Source: Clostridiales bacterium (GTDB lineage: Bacteria; Bacillota; Clostridia; Saccharofermentanales; Saccharofermentanaceae). Taken from it: a stretch of DNA of 42,002 nt. The DNA is taken from positions 1 through 42,002 of the forward strand of contig JAFWQF010000094.1 in NCBI GenBank assembly GCA_017509205.1. Reading direction: 5' to 3'. A program made the translations under genes and the position numbers. How positions within the stretch are numbered: position 1 is the stretch's first letter; every line of letters starts with the position of its first letter. A model generated the notes under the pieces. It did no database searches and was not told where the DNA came from. It saw only the letters and a program-made list of their open reading frames with translations. Below are positions 7,801-16,378 of the stretch, piece by piece.

Positions 7801-8346
7801 ATGAAGAGTTTTAAGATAGACAGGGCAAAGCTCACAGCAACTGTGATCGCTTCCATATTATTGATTTCGATGCTTACCGGATGCTTCAAGAAGAAGCCGG
7901 TCGTCACAAGTCTGGCTCCTTCGCTTGAAACAACCACAACAGCGATAACAACAGCTGAATCCACAACAGAAGAGACCACCACGACCGAGGAGACAACCAC
8001 GACCGAGGAAGAGACAACAACTACCACGCAAGAGATTACCACCACCACGACCGAGGAAGAGACAACAACCAAGAAGAAGAAAAAGGCCACAACAGCACCC
8101 AAGAAGATAACAACAGTCGGTAAGGTAAAGATCACTGCCGTTAGATTTACCGTATATGCCAAGGGCAAGATGAACGTAAGATCAGGCCCCGGCACAAACT
8201 ACAAGATCGTCAAGACTCTCAATGCCGGTGACGGTATCGATGTCAGAGGCAAGACCAACAACGGCTGGTACAAGACGATCAACGGCAACTATGTTCTTGC
8301 TTCCCTTACAACAAACAAGAAGCCCACGAACACCAACATCGACTAA
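7801..8346 (+). CDS. Lipoprotein with Thr/Glu-rich stalk and bacterial SH3 domain
   Basis: 181 residues. A signal peptide ends in the lipobox LTGC, giving lipidated Cys28. Residues about 40-95 are a low-complexity stalk of Thr and Glu repeats, then a Lys-rich patch (KKKKK). The C-terminal SH3b domain (about 108-170) shows the typical MNVRSGPGTNYKIVKTLNAGD and GWYKTINGNYVLASL, a fold that binds peptidoglycan or guides envelope proteins. The Thr-rich stalk likely spans the wall and may be O-glycosylated (inference). The DNA encoding the stalk is itself repetitive (ACAAC/GAGGA units). Confidence 0.85.
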   Translation: MKSFKIDRAKLTATVIASILLISMLTGCFKKKPVVTSLAPSLETTTTAITTAESTTEETTTTEETTTTEEETTTTTQEITTTTTEEETTTKKKKKATTAPKKITTVGKVKITAVRFTVYAKGKMNVRSGPGTNYKIVKTLNAGDGIDVRGKTNNGWYKTINGNYVLASLTTNKKPTNTNID

Positions 8347-8373
8347 GTTTCAGCAATTTGACAGCTAAACCGG

Positions 8374-8403
8374 AAGACGCCTCGCAATGAGGCGTCTTTT
8401 TTT
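8374..8403 (+). terminator. Intrinsic terminator after the SH3 lipoprotein gene
   Basis: Perfect 8-bp stem GACGCCTC/GAGGCGTC with loop GCAAT followed by seven T, starting 28 nt after the stop codon. Confidence 0.9.
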
Positions 8404-8517
8404 GCTCTTCAGGGAGTTATCGGTGTTAACGAAGTGTTAAGTTTTGAAACCAACAGAGAACACCTTGTAAACAATGGGATTTTTGCCTTGAGACATAGTG
8501 AATAAGCATTTTGAGCG

Positions 8518-8526
8518 TGATAGAAT
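8518..8526 (+). promoter_or_regulatory. Extended -10 element before the GGDEF-EAL gene
   Basis: TGATAGAAT, one mismatch from the extended -10 consensus, 49 nt before the ATG. No convincing -35. The preceding gap (8404-8517) holds a short direct repeat (GTGTTAA at 8424 and again 11 nt on) and a single AACAGAGAAC that matches half of the palindrome found at 10.4 kb. Confidence 0.35.
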
Positions 8527-8574
8527 GCACCTATAAGCGGTTAATCATCGCTATTATTATATTGGAGGGTGAAG

Positions 8575-10305
8575 ATGGGCGATAAGCTGAGATCAGGCAA
8601 GCAGATCGATAAGACCTTGCGTGATCTGTCTCTCAAAAAGGAAGCACCGAAGAGCGGTTATGTTCTCCTGGTACTTTTGTATACCATCGCCATGTTCGGA
8701 ACCATATTCACTTCCAGGAACGGCGGACGTATCATCCATATGTTTGATTCCGACATCCCGTTCTCCGCATTTGCAGGCGTCTTCTCCTCTTTTGCCAACA
8801 TCTGCATCATCAGTCTCGTAGTGCTTTACCGCAAAGTCGGTTTCATTACGTCACTCATTCTCCTTGTTTCCCAATTCCCGATGCTGGTTGTCAACATTTT
8901 CTTAAGACATAACCTTAACAGTTTTCCGGGATTCTTCATGAACCTCCTTACGATCATCGCTGTCGTAATCATATATGTATCTCACAACAAGGTTGTAAAG
9001 TATCAGCAGACACTCAGGGATCAGGCCGTAAAGGACAGGCTTACGGGGCTCCCCAACAGATTCGCCTGCAATGAGCTCATGGCTGACCTTATAAAGCGTG
9101 ACGAGAAGTTCGCACTTGTTTCAGTTGACCTTAACGATTTCAAGAGCATCAACGAAACCATGGGCCATGACACCGGAAACGTTGTTCTTAAGGCTGTTGC
9201 CGAACGCTGGGTTGCCCTTTCGGATGCCTTGGGGAACGACATCAACGTGTTCGTGGCACGTCTTTCTGCCGATGAATATCTGCTCATCATAAGCGGATAC
9301 AGCCTCTCTGAGGAGATCGACAATATCGTTGCCAGATTCAAGGAAGAACTTGAGAAGAAGATGACCGTCGACGGATGCGATTTCTATATCACGGCATGCT
9401 ACGGCATCACCGAGTATCCCAAGGACGACACCGTTATCGATAATCTTTTCCTGTTTGCAGACGCGGCTCTCCACGAGGTCAAGCGTCTCGGCGAAGGCAG
9501 TTCTGTAATGCATTTCAGGCCTGAGATCCTCAATACGGAAAAGAATCTCGAGACCGAGCGCAAGCTCCGCCATGCCCTCGACAACAAGAAGATCTTCTTC
9601 AATCTCCAGCCGCAGTATGATATCAACCACAATCTCCGCGGTTTTGAGGCCCTCGCCCGTATGAGAGATTCGGACGGCTCGTTCATAAGCCCCGCCGAAT
9701 TCATTCCCGTTGCTGAAAAGACAGGTCTTATCGACCGTGTGGACATGAGAGTGTTTGAGCTTGCCGTTGAATTCCTCGCAGACGTTTTGAGAGGCAAAAA
9801 GGATGCCGATCTCATCATCAGCTGCAATGTTTCGGTAAAGCACCTCATGAAGAACAACTTCATCGATGAGATCAAGGGCATACTCGTAAAATATCAGGTT
9901 CCCGCGAGCCACATCGAGATCGAGATCACGGAATCCATCATGATCGATTCCATGGACAAAGCCCTTGAAAGGATCGACGAGATCAAGGCTCTCGGCATGA
10001 AGGTCGCGATCGACGACTTCGGCACCGGCTACTCGTCCCTGAGCTATCTCAACAACTTCCCTTCCGATCTGCTTAAGATTGACAAGTCTTTCATCGATCA
10101 GATGAACACTTCGGAATCTTCCAAGCAGTACGTAGCCGCCATCGTAACGATCGGTCACGTTCTCAACTTCAGCGTAATCTCAGAAGGTGTTGAGGATGAG
10201 TCCCAGATCGACACTCTCAAAGAGATCGGATGCGACTACATCCAGGGATTTGTCTGGGGCCGCCCGATGTCCGCAGACGACGCTCTGGAGCTTGTATTCT
10301 CATAA
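8575..10305 (+). CDS. Membrane GGDEF-EAL protein, c-di-GMP phosphodiesterase with degenerate GGDEF
   Basis: 576 residues. Four to five N-terminal membrane segments (about 25-140), then a GGDEF domain (about 155-320) and an EAL domain (about 335-575). The GGDEF signature is replaced by SADEY at 231-235, so cyclase activity is unlikely; it may bind GTP or be structural. The EAL domain keeps the key motifs: EAL at 358-360, the Asn of SCNVSV, E-I-T-E, DDFGTGYSSL, K-I-D-K, and EGVE, so it should hydrolyse c-di-GMP. The start is ATG 8575 because GGAGG sits 6 nt before it; a GTG two codons earlier has no room for an SD. Flanked by terminators, so monocistronic. Confidence 0.92.
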   Translation: MGDKLRSGKQIDKTLRDLSLKKEAPKSGYVLLVLLYTIAMFGTIFTSRNGGRIIHMFDSDIPFSAFAGVFSSFANICIISLVVLYRKVGFITSLILLVSQFPMLVVNIFLRHNLNSFPGFFMNLLTIIAVVIIYVSHNKVVKYQQTLRDQAVKDRLTGLPNRFACNELMADLIKRDEKFALVSVDLNDFKSINETMGHDTGNVVLKAVAERWVALSDALGNDINVFVARLSADEYLLIISGYSLSEEIDNIVARFKEELEKKMTVDGCDFYITACYGITEYPKDDTVIDNLFLFADAALHEVKRLGEGSSVMHFRPEILNTEKNLETERKLRHALDNKKIFFNLQPQYDINHNLRGFEALARMRDSDGSFISPAEFIPVAEKTGLIDRVDMRVFELAVEFLADVLRGKKDADLIISCNVSVKHLMKNNFIDEIKGILVKYQVPASHIEIEITESIMIDSMDKALERIDEIKALGMKVAIDDFGTGYSSLSYLNNFPSDLLKIDKSFIDQMNTSESSKQYVAAIVTIGHVLNFSVISEGVEDESQIDTLKEIGCDYIQGFVWGRPMSADDALELVFS

Positions 10306-10329
10306 TCTGTAACAATGTTAAAAGGGGTT

Positions 10330-10358
10330 GCCGCTTCAGTTTTGAGGCGGCCTTTTTT
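10330..10358 (+). terminator. Intrinsic terminator after the GGDEF-EAL gene
   Basis: Stem GCCGCTTCA/TGAGGCGGC (one G-T wobble) with loop GTTT, followed by CTTTTTT. Begins 25 nt after the stop. Confidence 0.85.
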
Positions 10359-10362
10359 GTTG

Positions 10363-10411
10363 TTCTCTGTTACGTTCTCACTTTTTGAAAAACAGAGAAC
10401 CAAACAGAGAA
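10363..10411 (+). repeat. 49-bp palindromic repeat, copy 1
   Basis: Imperfect inverted repeat: left arm TTCTCTGTT-AC-GTTCTC, right arm GAGAAC-CA-AACAGAGAA, 15-nt centre containing CTTTTTGAAAA. Directly repeated once at 10434. Lies in the 336-nt gap between the GGDEF-EAL gene and buk. Confidence 0.85.
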
Positions 10412-10433
10412 TCTTCATTGTTTTTGCCTTATA

Positions 10434-10482
10434 TTCTCTGTTACGTTCTCACTTTTTGGAAAACAGAGAACCAAACATAGAA
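10434..10482 (+). repeat. 49-bp palindromic repeat, copy 2
   Basis: Same palindrome as at 10363, with two base differences (GGAAAA for GAAAAA in the centre, CATAGAA for CAGAGAA at the end), spaced 22 nt from copy 1. The arrangement suggests a paired operator, a REP-like element, or structured RNA. Confidence 0.85.
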
Positions 10483-10570
10483 CGGAACCGTAATCTTCCG
10501 GTCAAATAACATTACGCGTGTAATAAAATAAAAATCTAACGGATTTTTGTCTCACTTCTTTGTTTTATTG

Positions 10571-10579
10571 TGCTAAAAT
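10571..10579 (+). promoter_or_regulatory. Extended -10 promoter for buk-pta
   Basis: TGCTAAAAT, an extended -10 element, 62 nt before the buk ATG. A weak AT-rich hairpin (AAAAATC/GATTTTT) lies just upstream near 10531-10549. No strong -35. Confidence 0.4.
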
Positions 10580-10641
10580 TGCTTGTCATATGCGGAGAGC
10601 CATGGGTTTTCCGCAAGTCCTAAACAAAGAAGGTGGGCGTT

Positions 10642-11754
10642 ATGTCAGATTCAAAGACATACAGGGTATTCGTGCTCAATCCCGGCAGCACGTCAACAAA
10701 ACTCGAATACTTCGAGAACGAAAAGAGTATCAAGAAGGACAATATTTTCCACGACTCCACTGTCCTACGCAACTTCGATACCATTAACGCCCAGCTATAC
10801 TACCGCATGGAATATGTCCGCAAGTGGCTTTCTGACAACAACATCGACCTTACGGGCATTGACGCGATCGTCGGAAGGGGCGGCGCGTGCTATCCCGTTC
10901 CGAGCGGCACATACGAAGTCGATGAAAGACTCTTAAACGATGTCAGACAGGCAAAAGGCGGCGTTTACCACTCCTCCATGCTCGGCATCCAGATGGCAAA
11001 AGAACTCCATGACGAATTCGGCGGAAGGCTCCTCATGGTCGATCCGATCGTAGTCGACGAGCTTCAGGACGTCGCAAGGATCACAGGCGTAAAGGGCCTT
11101 TACAGGACTTCAGCAACACACGCGCTCAACCTCAAGGCAACTGCGAGAGAGCATGCAAAGAGGACCGGCGTCAAATATAAGGACATGAACTACATCGTCT
11201 GCCACATCGACGGCGGCATCACGGTTACGGCTCATCAGAAGGGCCGCATGATCGACGCAAACGACGGTTCAGGCGGCGACGGCCCGTTCACACCTACGAG
11301 AATGGGTACAATGGCAGTCACGGACGTCATAAAGTTCCTTTTCGACAAGCCCCTCGATGAAGTCAGAAAGCTCTGCCAGTCAACAGGCGGCCTCTCCTCA
11401 TGGTTCGGCACATCCAATTCAGATACCATCCACGAACTCGTTGAGCAGGGCGACCCCAAGGCAACTCTCATCTGGAATGCCCTGATCTATCAGATCACAA
11501 AGCTCATCGGCTCCATGGCTTGCGTCCTTCACGGCAAGGTTGATGCGATCATCCTCACGGGCGGACTGATGCGTTTCGATGACGTTTTGGAAGGCATCAA
11601 GGAAGCATGTTCATGGATCGCACCCGTTTTCTCCTATCCCGGAGAACTCGAGCACGAGGCAATGAGAGACGGCGCCCTCCGCGTCTTAAGAGGCGAAGAG
11701 GAAGCACTTACATATCCCGGAAAGCCTGTATTCTCAGGCTTTGATTTCGACTGA
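10642..11754 (+). CDS. buk: Butyrate kinase
   Basis: 370 residues of the acetate/butyrate kinase (ASKHA) superfamily, butyrate kinase branch. Key parts: N-terminal phosphate loop VLNPGSTSTKL, VGRGG at about 76, the VVDEL region, the central CHIDGGITVTAH with the catalytic/phosphate-binding stretch, DGSGGDGPFTPTRMG, and the C-terminal adenosine motif ILTGGLMRF. Catalyses butyryl-phosphate + ADP to butyrate + ATP in the cytoplasm. ATG 10642 is chosen over the GTG at 10633 because GAAGGTGG lies just before it. The partner phosphotransacylase gene follows after 16 nt, and it reads as Pta rather than Ptb, so the physiological acyl chain could also be branched or acetyl. Confidence 0.93.
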   Translation: MSDSKTYRVFVLNPGSTSTKLEYFENEKSIKKDNIFHDSTVLRNFDTINAQLYYRMEYVRKWLSDNNIDLTGIDAIVGRGGACYPVPSGTYEVDERLLNDVRQAKGGVYHSSMLGIQMAKELHDEFGGRLLMVDPIVVDELQDVARITGVKGLYRTSATHALNLKATAREHAKRTGVKYKDMNYIVCHIDGGITVTAHQKGRMIDANDGSGGDGPFTPTRMGTMAVTDVIKFLFDKPLDEVRKLCQSTGGLSSWFGTSNSDTIHELVEQGDPKATLIWNALIYQITKLIGSMACVLHGKVDAIILTGGLMRFDDVLEGIKEACSWIAPVFSYPGELEHEAMRDGALRVLRGEEEALTYPGKPVFSGFDFD

Positions 11755-11770
11755 CATCAAGGAGGCATTT

Positions 11771-12778
11771 ATGGGTTTCATCGATACCATCAAGGCAAAG
11801 GCCAAAGCAGATCTCAAGACTATCGTTCTCCCCGAATCAGAGGATGACCGCACCTTCAAGGCTGCAGAGACAGTCGTAAAAGAAGGCTTCGCGCTCCCCA
11901 TAATCTTAGGCTCTGAAGAAGAAGTTAAAGCCACTGCAGAGCGCCTCGGTGTATCTCTTGAAGGCATAAAGATCCTTGATAACACCAAGTCAGAAGACAT
12001 CGACAGATATGCAGCGCTCCTTGCTGAGATCCGCGCAAAGAAGGGCATGACATTCGAACAGGCAAAAGAGATCCTGCTCAGTGACAGACTTACTTTCGGA
12101 ATCCTCATGGTAAAGGCCGGAGACGCTGACGGACTCGTATCAGGCGCATGCCACACATCCGCAGACATGCTCCGCCCCGCACTTCAGATAATCAAGACTG
12201 CTCCCGGAAGAAAGGTTGCTTCCATCGCATTCATTTTCGAGCTTCCTGACGATACATTCGGTGAAAAGGGAATCCTTCTTTGCGCTGACTGCGCTCTCAT
12301 GCAGGATCCCAATCCCGAGGAACTCGCTGAGATCGGCGCAGAGTCAGCTGCTTCTTTTGAAGCACTCGTAGCACCCGAAGCAAGGGTCGCATTCCTCTGC
12401 CACTCAACAAAGGGTTCTGCAAAGCATCCTTTCGTTGACAAGGTCACACAGGCAGTCGCGATCGCCAAGGAAAGATATCCTGATGTGCTCCTCGACGGCG
12501 AGCTCCAGCTCGATGCAGCCATCGTTCCCGAAGTAGGCGCTTCAAAGGCTCCCGGATCACCCGTTGCAGGCAAGGCAAACGTCCTCATCTTCCCTAACCT
12601 TGAAGCAGGAAACATCGGCTACAAGCTTATCCAGCGTATCGGCAAAGCCAACGCATACAGCTTCCTTCAGGGCCTTGCGGCACCCGTAAATGACCTGTCC
12701 AGAGGCTGCAGTGTTGAAGAGATCGTCGGGGTTATTGCGGTTACAGCCGTTCAGGCACAGCAGATCAGTAAGGCCTGA
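11771..12778 (+). CDS. pta: Phosphate acetyltransferase
   Basis: 335 residues of the short (single-domain) Pta family that exchanges CoA for phosphate on acetyl-CoA. Signature regions: LKTIVLPESEDDRTFKAAE, GDADGLVSGACHTSADMLRP, the C-terminal DGELQLDAAIVPEVGASKAP with GKANVLIFPNLEAGNIGYKL, and the Arg and Ser residues of the CoA/phosphate site. ATG 11771 has AAGGAGG 5 nt before it. It is 16 nt after buk and must be co-transcribed. Ptb-type enzymes are usually ~300 aa and lack the DGELQLDAAIVP form, so Pta is favoured. The gene ends convergently with the L,D-transpeptidase gene and overlaps it by 14 nt. Confidence 0.93.
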   Translation: MGFIDTIKAKAKADLKTIVLPESEDDRTFKAAETVVKEGFALPIILGSEEEVKATAERLGVSLEGIKILDNTKSEDIDRYAALLAEIRAKKGMTFEQAKEILLSDRLTFGILMVKAGDADGLVSGACHTSADMLRPALQIIKTAPGRKVASIAFIFELPDDTFGEKGILLCADCALMQDPNPEELAEIGAESAASFEALVAPEARVAFLCHSTKGSAKHPFVDKVTQAVAIAKERYPDVLLDGELQLDAAIVPEVGASKAPGSPVAGKANVLIFPNLEAGNIGYKLIQRIGKANAYSFLQGLAAPVNDLSRGCSVEEIVGVIAVTAVQAQQISKA

Positions 12779-13910
12779 AAACGTTAGCTATCTTTTTCTT
12801 GTAAAGTACGCACTTGGACCAGCTCGGGACGTTGTCGTAGACCCATTTGGCGTCTGCGGTCGCGAGTCTTATGCAGCCGTGCGAGAATCTGCCTCCGAGC
12901 CTTCCGTCAAGGACGGTCTTTCCGTTGTGGCCCTTATACGTAATGCTGTGAATCCAGAGTTCCTTGTGGATCCTGGTTCCCCAGTAGACCTGCGAATTGT
13001 ATGAATAGAAGCCTTTTGACTTGACGCCTAAGTCGTATGTGCCTCTCCAGTAGATCTTGTAGATACCCGGGGCGCAAAGATAGAACTTTACGAGATTCCA
13101 GTGATTCTTCTTGCCCTTGAAAACGCCGAGGAAGCAGTACTGGCTGTCGACCAGCACCATGTAATTCGTTTTGCTCGAATACTTCTGCGCCTTTTGAATC
13201 ATGTTGGCACGGATCTTGGAGGCATCTTTGAAATAATATCCCGTGGTGCTCACAACGCCGTTGATGTTTCCGGGCGCCTTGCCGCCCTTTTCGCGCTCGA
13301 CCAGTGCGATCTGTATCGCCTCTATGCATTTGCCGTAATCGTCATTTCCGGCAACGAAACCGTCGCAGGCCCAACCGAGCCATCCGTAAGTTTCAATGCA
13401 GACCCTGTAATAGACCCTGTATTTTACGAGGAGGTCTCCCGCGAGATATATCTTTATCTTTTCCATGGGCTTGCCGGTAACGACTTTTTCAGGCAGATCG
13501 GAACCTTCAACCTGACCGGTCCAGCCGGCCCCTCTAAGATACGTGTTATAGCAGATCTTTCCCTCGGTATCGCTCTTAAGGTCTATCTGAAGTGCTTCGA
13601 TGCTGAGGCTCTTGCCGGGCTTTCCGATGACCTTGCCCTGTGCCGTGTAATCCTTGTCCCAGCCGCTGCCGTGCATGTAAGCGCGGTATTTGAGTTCTGC
13701 ACCTTCGGGAGGGGTAAATGAGACCGTCTTAGGCTTGTTCTTCTTGGTGGTCTTTTTCGCGCCCTCATCAAGATCCAAATATGCTTCTTCAGAAACATCA
13801 CCGGTCATTGAGGATGCGTCAGATGCCATGGGGGAAAGTTCCGAAAACAGCGAAAAGGATATCAGTGCCGCAAGAAATACGCATAACACGCGCTTTGCAC
13901 GGATCAACAC
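12765..13910 (-). CDS. Secreted L,D-transpeptidase (YkuD) with ChW repeats
   Basis: 381 residues. Signal peptide (about 1-30), a short acidic/lysine linker, then about three clostridial hydrophobic (ChW) repeats (about 55-200; note GSGWDKDY, GAGWTG, YGWLGWACDG and IEALQIDL), then the YkuD catalytic domain to the end. The catalytic motif is SHGCIRL at about 343-349, with the upstream conserved His in RIHKELWIHSI. Makes 3-3 cross-links or anchors proteins in peptidoglycan, outside the membrane. The start is GTG, supported by GGGGGAGG 7 nt upstream; a promoter lies just before. ChW repeats are largely limited to clostridia and link the enzyme to surface proteins or polymers. Ends convergently with pta. 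Confidence 0.92.
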   Translation of the reverse strand: MLIRAKRVLCVFLAALISFSLFSELSPMASDASSMTGDVSEEAYLDLDEGAKKTTKKNKPKTVSFTPPEGAELKYRAYMHGSGWDKDYTAQGKVIGKPGKSLSIEALQIDLKSDTEGKICYNTYLRGAGWTGQVEGSDLPEKVVTGKPMEKIKIYLAGDLLVKYRVYYRVCIETYGWLGWACDGFVAGNDDYGKCIEAIQIALVEREKGGKAPGNINGVVSTTGYYFKDASKIRANMIQKAQKYSSKTNYMVLVDSQYCFLGVFKGKKNHWNLVKFYLCAPGIYKIYWRGTYDLGVKSKGFYSYNSQVYWGTRIHKELWIHSITYKGHNGKTVLDGRLGGRFSHGCIRLATADAKWVYDNVPSWSKCVLYKKKIANVFRPY

Positions 13911-13950
13911 CTTTTAACCTCCCCCCTGCCGGAAAACTATCGATTATCTT

Positions 13951-13978
13951 ATCATAAGTCCATGACCGAAACGATCAA
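13951..13978 (-). promoter_or_regulatory. Promoter of the L,D-transpeptidase gene
   Basis: On the minus strand TTGATC, a 16-nt spacer, then TATGAT: a good SigA-type promoter 40 nt before the GTG start. Confidence 0.6.
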
Positions 13979-14068
13979 ACTTTCCAAAAACCGAAACAGT
14001 AATAACACGTTCTGTGGAGTATACTTGAAAGGATAATGCTTTATTAAAAACATTAAGGAGCGGTCACC

Positions 14069-16375
14069 ATGAAGAAGACACACATTAAGATAGTCATGTC
14101 AGCTCTTCTTGTTTCCGTACTTGCCCTCGAGGGCTGCGGAACAGGCTACAAAGGATTTAAGGTCGGAAAAGACGCCGAACTTAAACCTGCCACTCTTGCT
14201 GACAACGCTCCCAAGATCGACGATGAGGATAACCCTCTTGCTCCCGGAAAGAAGATCATCGACATCAATTTCGATGACGGCGGAACGGCCGGTTTCGGCA
14301 CCTTCAAGGAAGGCGGAGAGCTCTATCTTGCAAACAAGGACGGAATGCTCGACGTAAAGGTCTCCAACGTAGGTTACCTTGACTATTCCAACCAGGCATT
14401 CTGGGACGGCTTTAATCTCGTCGAAGGATGCGAATACACTTACAGCTTTGACATCAAATCAGAGATCGAGCGTAAGGTGGAATACCGCCTCCAGATCAAC
14501 GGCGGTGACTATCACAAATATCAGGGCGAATACATCAAAGTCGGTACGGAAGTCACCAACTTCTCCGTCGACTTCGTGATGAAGGATAAGTCAGATGCTT
14601 CTCCGCGCCTGGTTTTCAACATGGGGTTTATGGACGATATGGACAAAGCAAACAAACCTGGTGAACATCACATCTACATCGACAACATCTGCCTTAAGGT
14701 CAAGGATGCCACAAATGCGAAGGCTGCAGCAGTTGAAGCTCTTCCCTCCTATCTCAATGTGGCCGTTAACCAGGCAGGCTACAGACTTAACGATGAGAAG
14801 ACCGTTTTCGTAAAGACCGGGAACAACAAAGAGGATTTCTTCGTCTGCGATGCAACAACAGGCAAGATCGTATGGCAGGGCAAGCTCTCAGAGACTGCTG
14901 ATGACCCGGCTTCAGGATCCAAGGTCGCAAGAGGTGATTTCTCCGGAGTCAACAAGCCCGGTGAATACTACATCTATACCGCAGCGGGCGCATCCTATAC
15001 GTTCCGCATCGGCGATGACGTATACAGCAAGCTTTACAAGGATGTCGTCCTGATGCTCTACAGACACCGCTGCGGCGTTGCCACCGACAAGGAGCTCGCA
15101 GGTGAGGATTTCGTTCATGACGTATGCCACGCAGGCGATGCAGTCATCTTCGGAACAAATACGAAGAAGGATGTTTCCGGCGGCTGGCATGACGCGGGCG
15201 ACTACGGAAGATATGTCGTTTCAGGTGCAAAGACGGTTGCGGATCTTTTCGCAGCTTATGAAGATTACGGCGTAAAGTCTGACGATATGGGGCTCCCCGA
15301 CAGCGGCAACGGCACTCCCGACCTCCTCGACGAGGCACGCTTTGAACTCGACTGGATGCTCAAGATGCAGGATGAATCCACCGGCGGCGTATATCACAAG
15401 GTAACCGGCATGACCTTCCCTGAGATGGCTGTCGCACCTGAAAAAGAAACCGCTCAGATGGTAATCGCTCCCGTCTCCACCGCTGCAACGGGCGACTTCG
15501 CTGCAGTAATGGCAAGAGCTGCCATCATCTTCAAGGATTTTGACGCAGCTTTCGCTTCAAAGGCTTATGAGGCAGCAGTCAAGGCCTGGAAGTACATCGC
15601 TGACAACAACGACACCACGGGATTCACGAATCCCGAAGGCATGACAACGGGCGAATATCCCGATACAAATACCCTCGATGAAAGATTCTGGGCAGCAACC
15701 GAGCTCTACCTCGCAGCCAATGCCGAAGCAGGCGGAGCTAAGAAGTCAGACGCTGAAACATATGCATCTTTCATCAGGAATAATCTTTCCGATGCAAACC
15801 TCAAGCTCGGTCTCGGCTGGACCGACATGGCAATGTATGCGGTTTACGATCTCGCCAAAGCCGATTGCGAGTTCTCATCGCAGGCAAAGGCAAGTCTGCT
15901 TTCCGAAGCAGATAAGCTCATAGCAGCATCCGCAAACGACAGATACTACCAGAGCCTCGGAATGAACTATTACTGGGGCAGCAACATGGGCATCGCATCC
16001 AACGGCGAACTGCTCTACATGGCAGCAAGGGTTGCCGGCAAGGAAAAGACAGACACGTACAAGAAAGCCGCTTCAAAGCAGCTCGACTATCTGCTCGGTG
16101 CCAACGCAATGGGTTTCTGCTTCGTTACGGGATTTGGCACTTTCAGTCCCAAGGACGTACATCACAGGCCTTCCATCACGGCAGAAAAGGCAATGCCCGG
16201 CATGCTCGTAGGCGGTGCCAACAACGGTCTTGAGGACGATTACGCAAAGAAGATGCTCAAGAACGCCGCACCTTCAATGTGCTATGTCGATAACAATGCA
16301 AGCTACTCCACAAACGAGGTCACAGTCTACTGGAATTCACCTCTCATCTACATCCTTGCGGCTGAGGGTTCATAA
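14069..16375 (+). CDS. Lipoprotein glycoside hydrolase family 9 (endoglucanase/cellulase)
   Basis: 768 residues. Signal peptide with lipobox-like LEGC (Cys23; Glu at -2 is atypical), a CBM4/9-like carbohydrate-binding domain (about 48-207), a CelD N-terminal Ig-like domain (about 225-318, VAVNQAGYRL and YTFRIGDDVYSK), and a GH9 (alpha/alpha)6 catalytic domain to the end. GH9 landmarks: GGWHDAGDYGRYV near 371 (the two catalytic Asp), DVHHRPS near 696, and NEVTVYWNSP near 748 with the acid Glu. Hydrolyses beta-1,4-glucans at the cell surface. ATG has AAGGAG 8 nt upstream. surE follows 3 nt after the stop, so the two may be co-transcribed. No dockerin is present, so it is a cell-bound, non-cellulosomal enzyme. 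Confidence 0.92.
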   Translation: MKKTHIKIVMSALLVSVLALEGCGTGYKGFKVGKDAELKPATLADNAPKIDDEDNPLAPGKKIIDINFDDGGTAGFGTFKEGGELYLANKDGMLDVKVSNVGYLDYSNQAFWDGFNLVEGCEYTYSFDIKSEIERKVEYRLQINGGDYHKYQGEYIKVGTEVTNFSVDFVMKDKSDASPRLVFNMGFMDDMDKANKPGEHHIYIDNICLKVKDATNAKAAAVEALPSYLNVAVNQAGYRLNDEKTVFVKTGNNKEDFFVCDATTGKIVWQGKLSETADDPASGSKVARGDFSGVNKPGEYYIYTAAGASYTFRIGDDVYSKLYKDVVLMLYRHRCGVATDKELAGEDFVHDVCHAGDAVIFGTNTKKDVSGGWHDAGDYGRYVVSGAKTVADLFAAYEDYGVKSDDMGLPDSGNGTPDLLDEARFELDWMLKMQDESTGGVYHKVTGMTFPEMAVAPEKETAQMVIAPVSTAATGDFAAVMARAAIIFKDFDAAFASKAYEAAVKAWKYIADNNDTTGFTNPEGMTTGEYPDTNTLDERFWAATELYLAANAEAGGAKKSDAETYASFIRNNLSDANLKLGLGWTDMAMYAVYDLAKADCEFSSQAKASLLSEADKLIAASANDRYYQSLGMNYYWGSNMGIASNGELLYMAARVAGKEKTDTYKKAASKQLDYLLGANAMGFCFVTGFGTFSPKDVHHRPSITAEKAMPGMLVGGANNGLEDDYAKKMLKNAAPSMCYVDNNASYSTNEVTVYWNSPLIYILAAEGS

Positions 16376-16378
16376 GAC

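Noticed and set aside
9121..10158. Long minus-strand open frame (345 codons)
   Set aside because: Fully antisense to the GGDEF-EAL gene with clear domains; no independent support.
11771..12778. Phosphate butyryltransferase (ptb) as the partner of buk
   Set aside because: The sequence has the Pta-type DGELQLDAAIVPEVG block and length; it looks like Pta, not Ptb.
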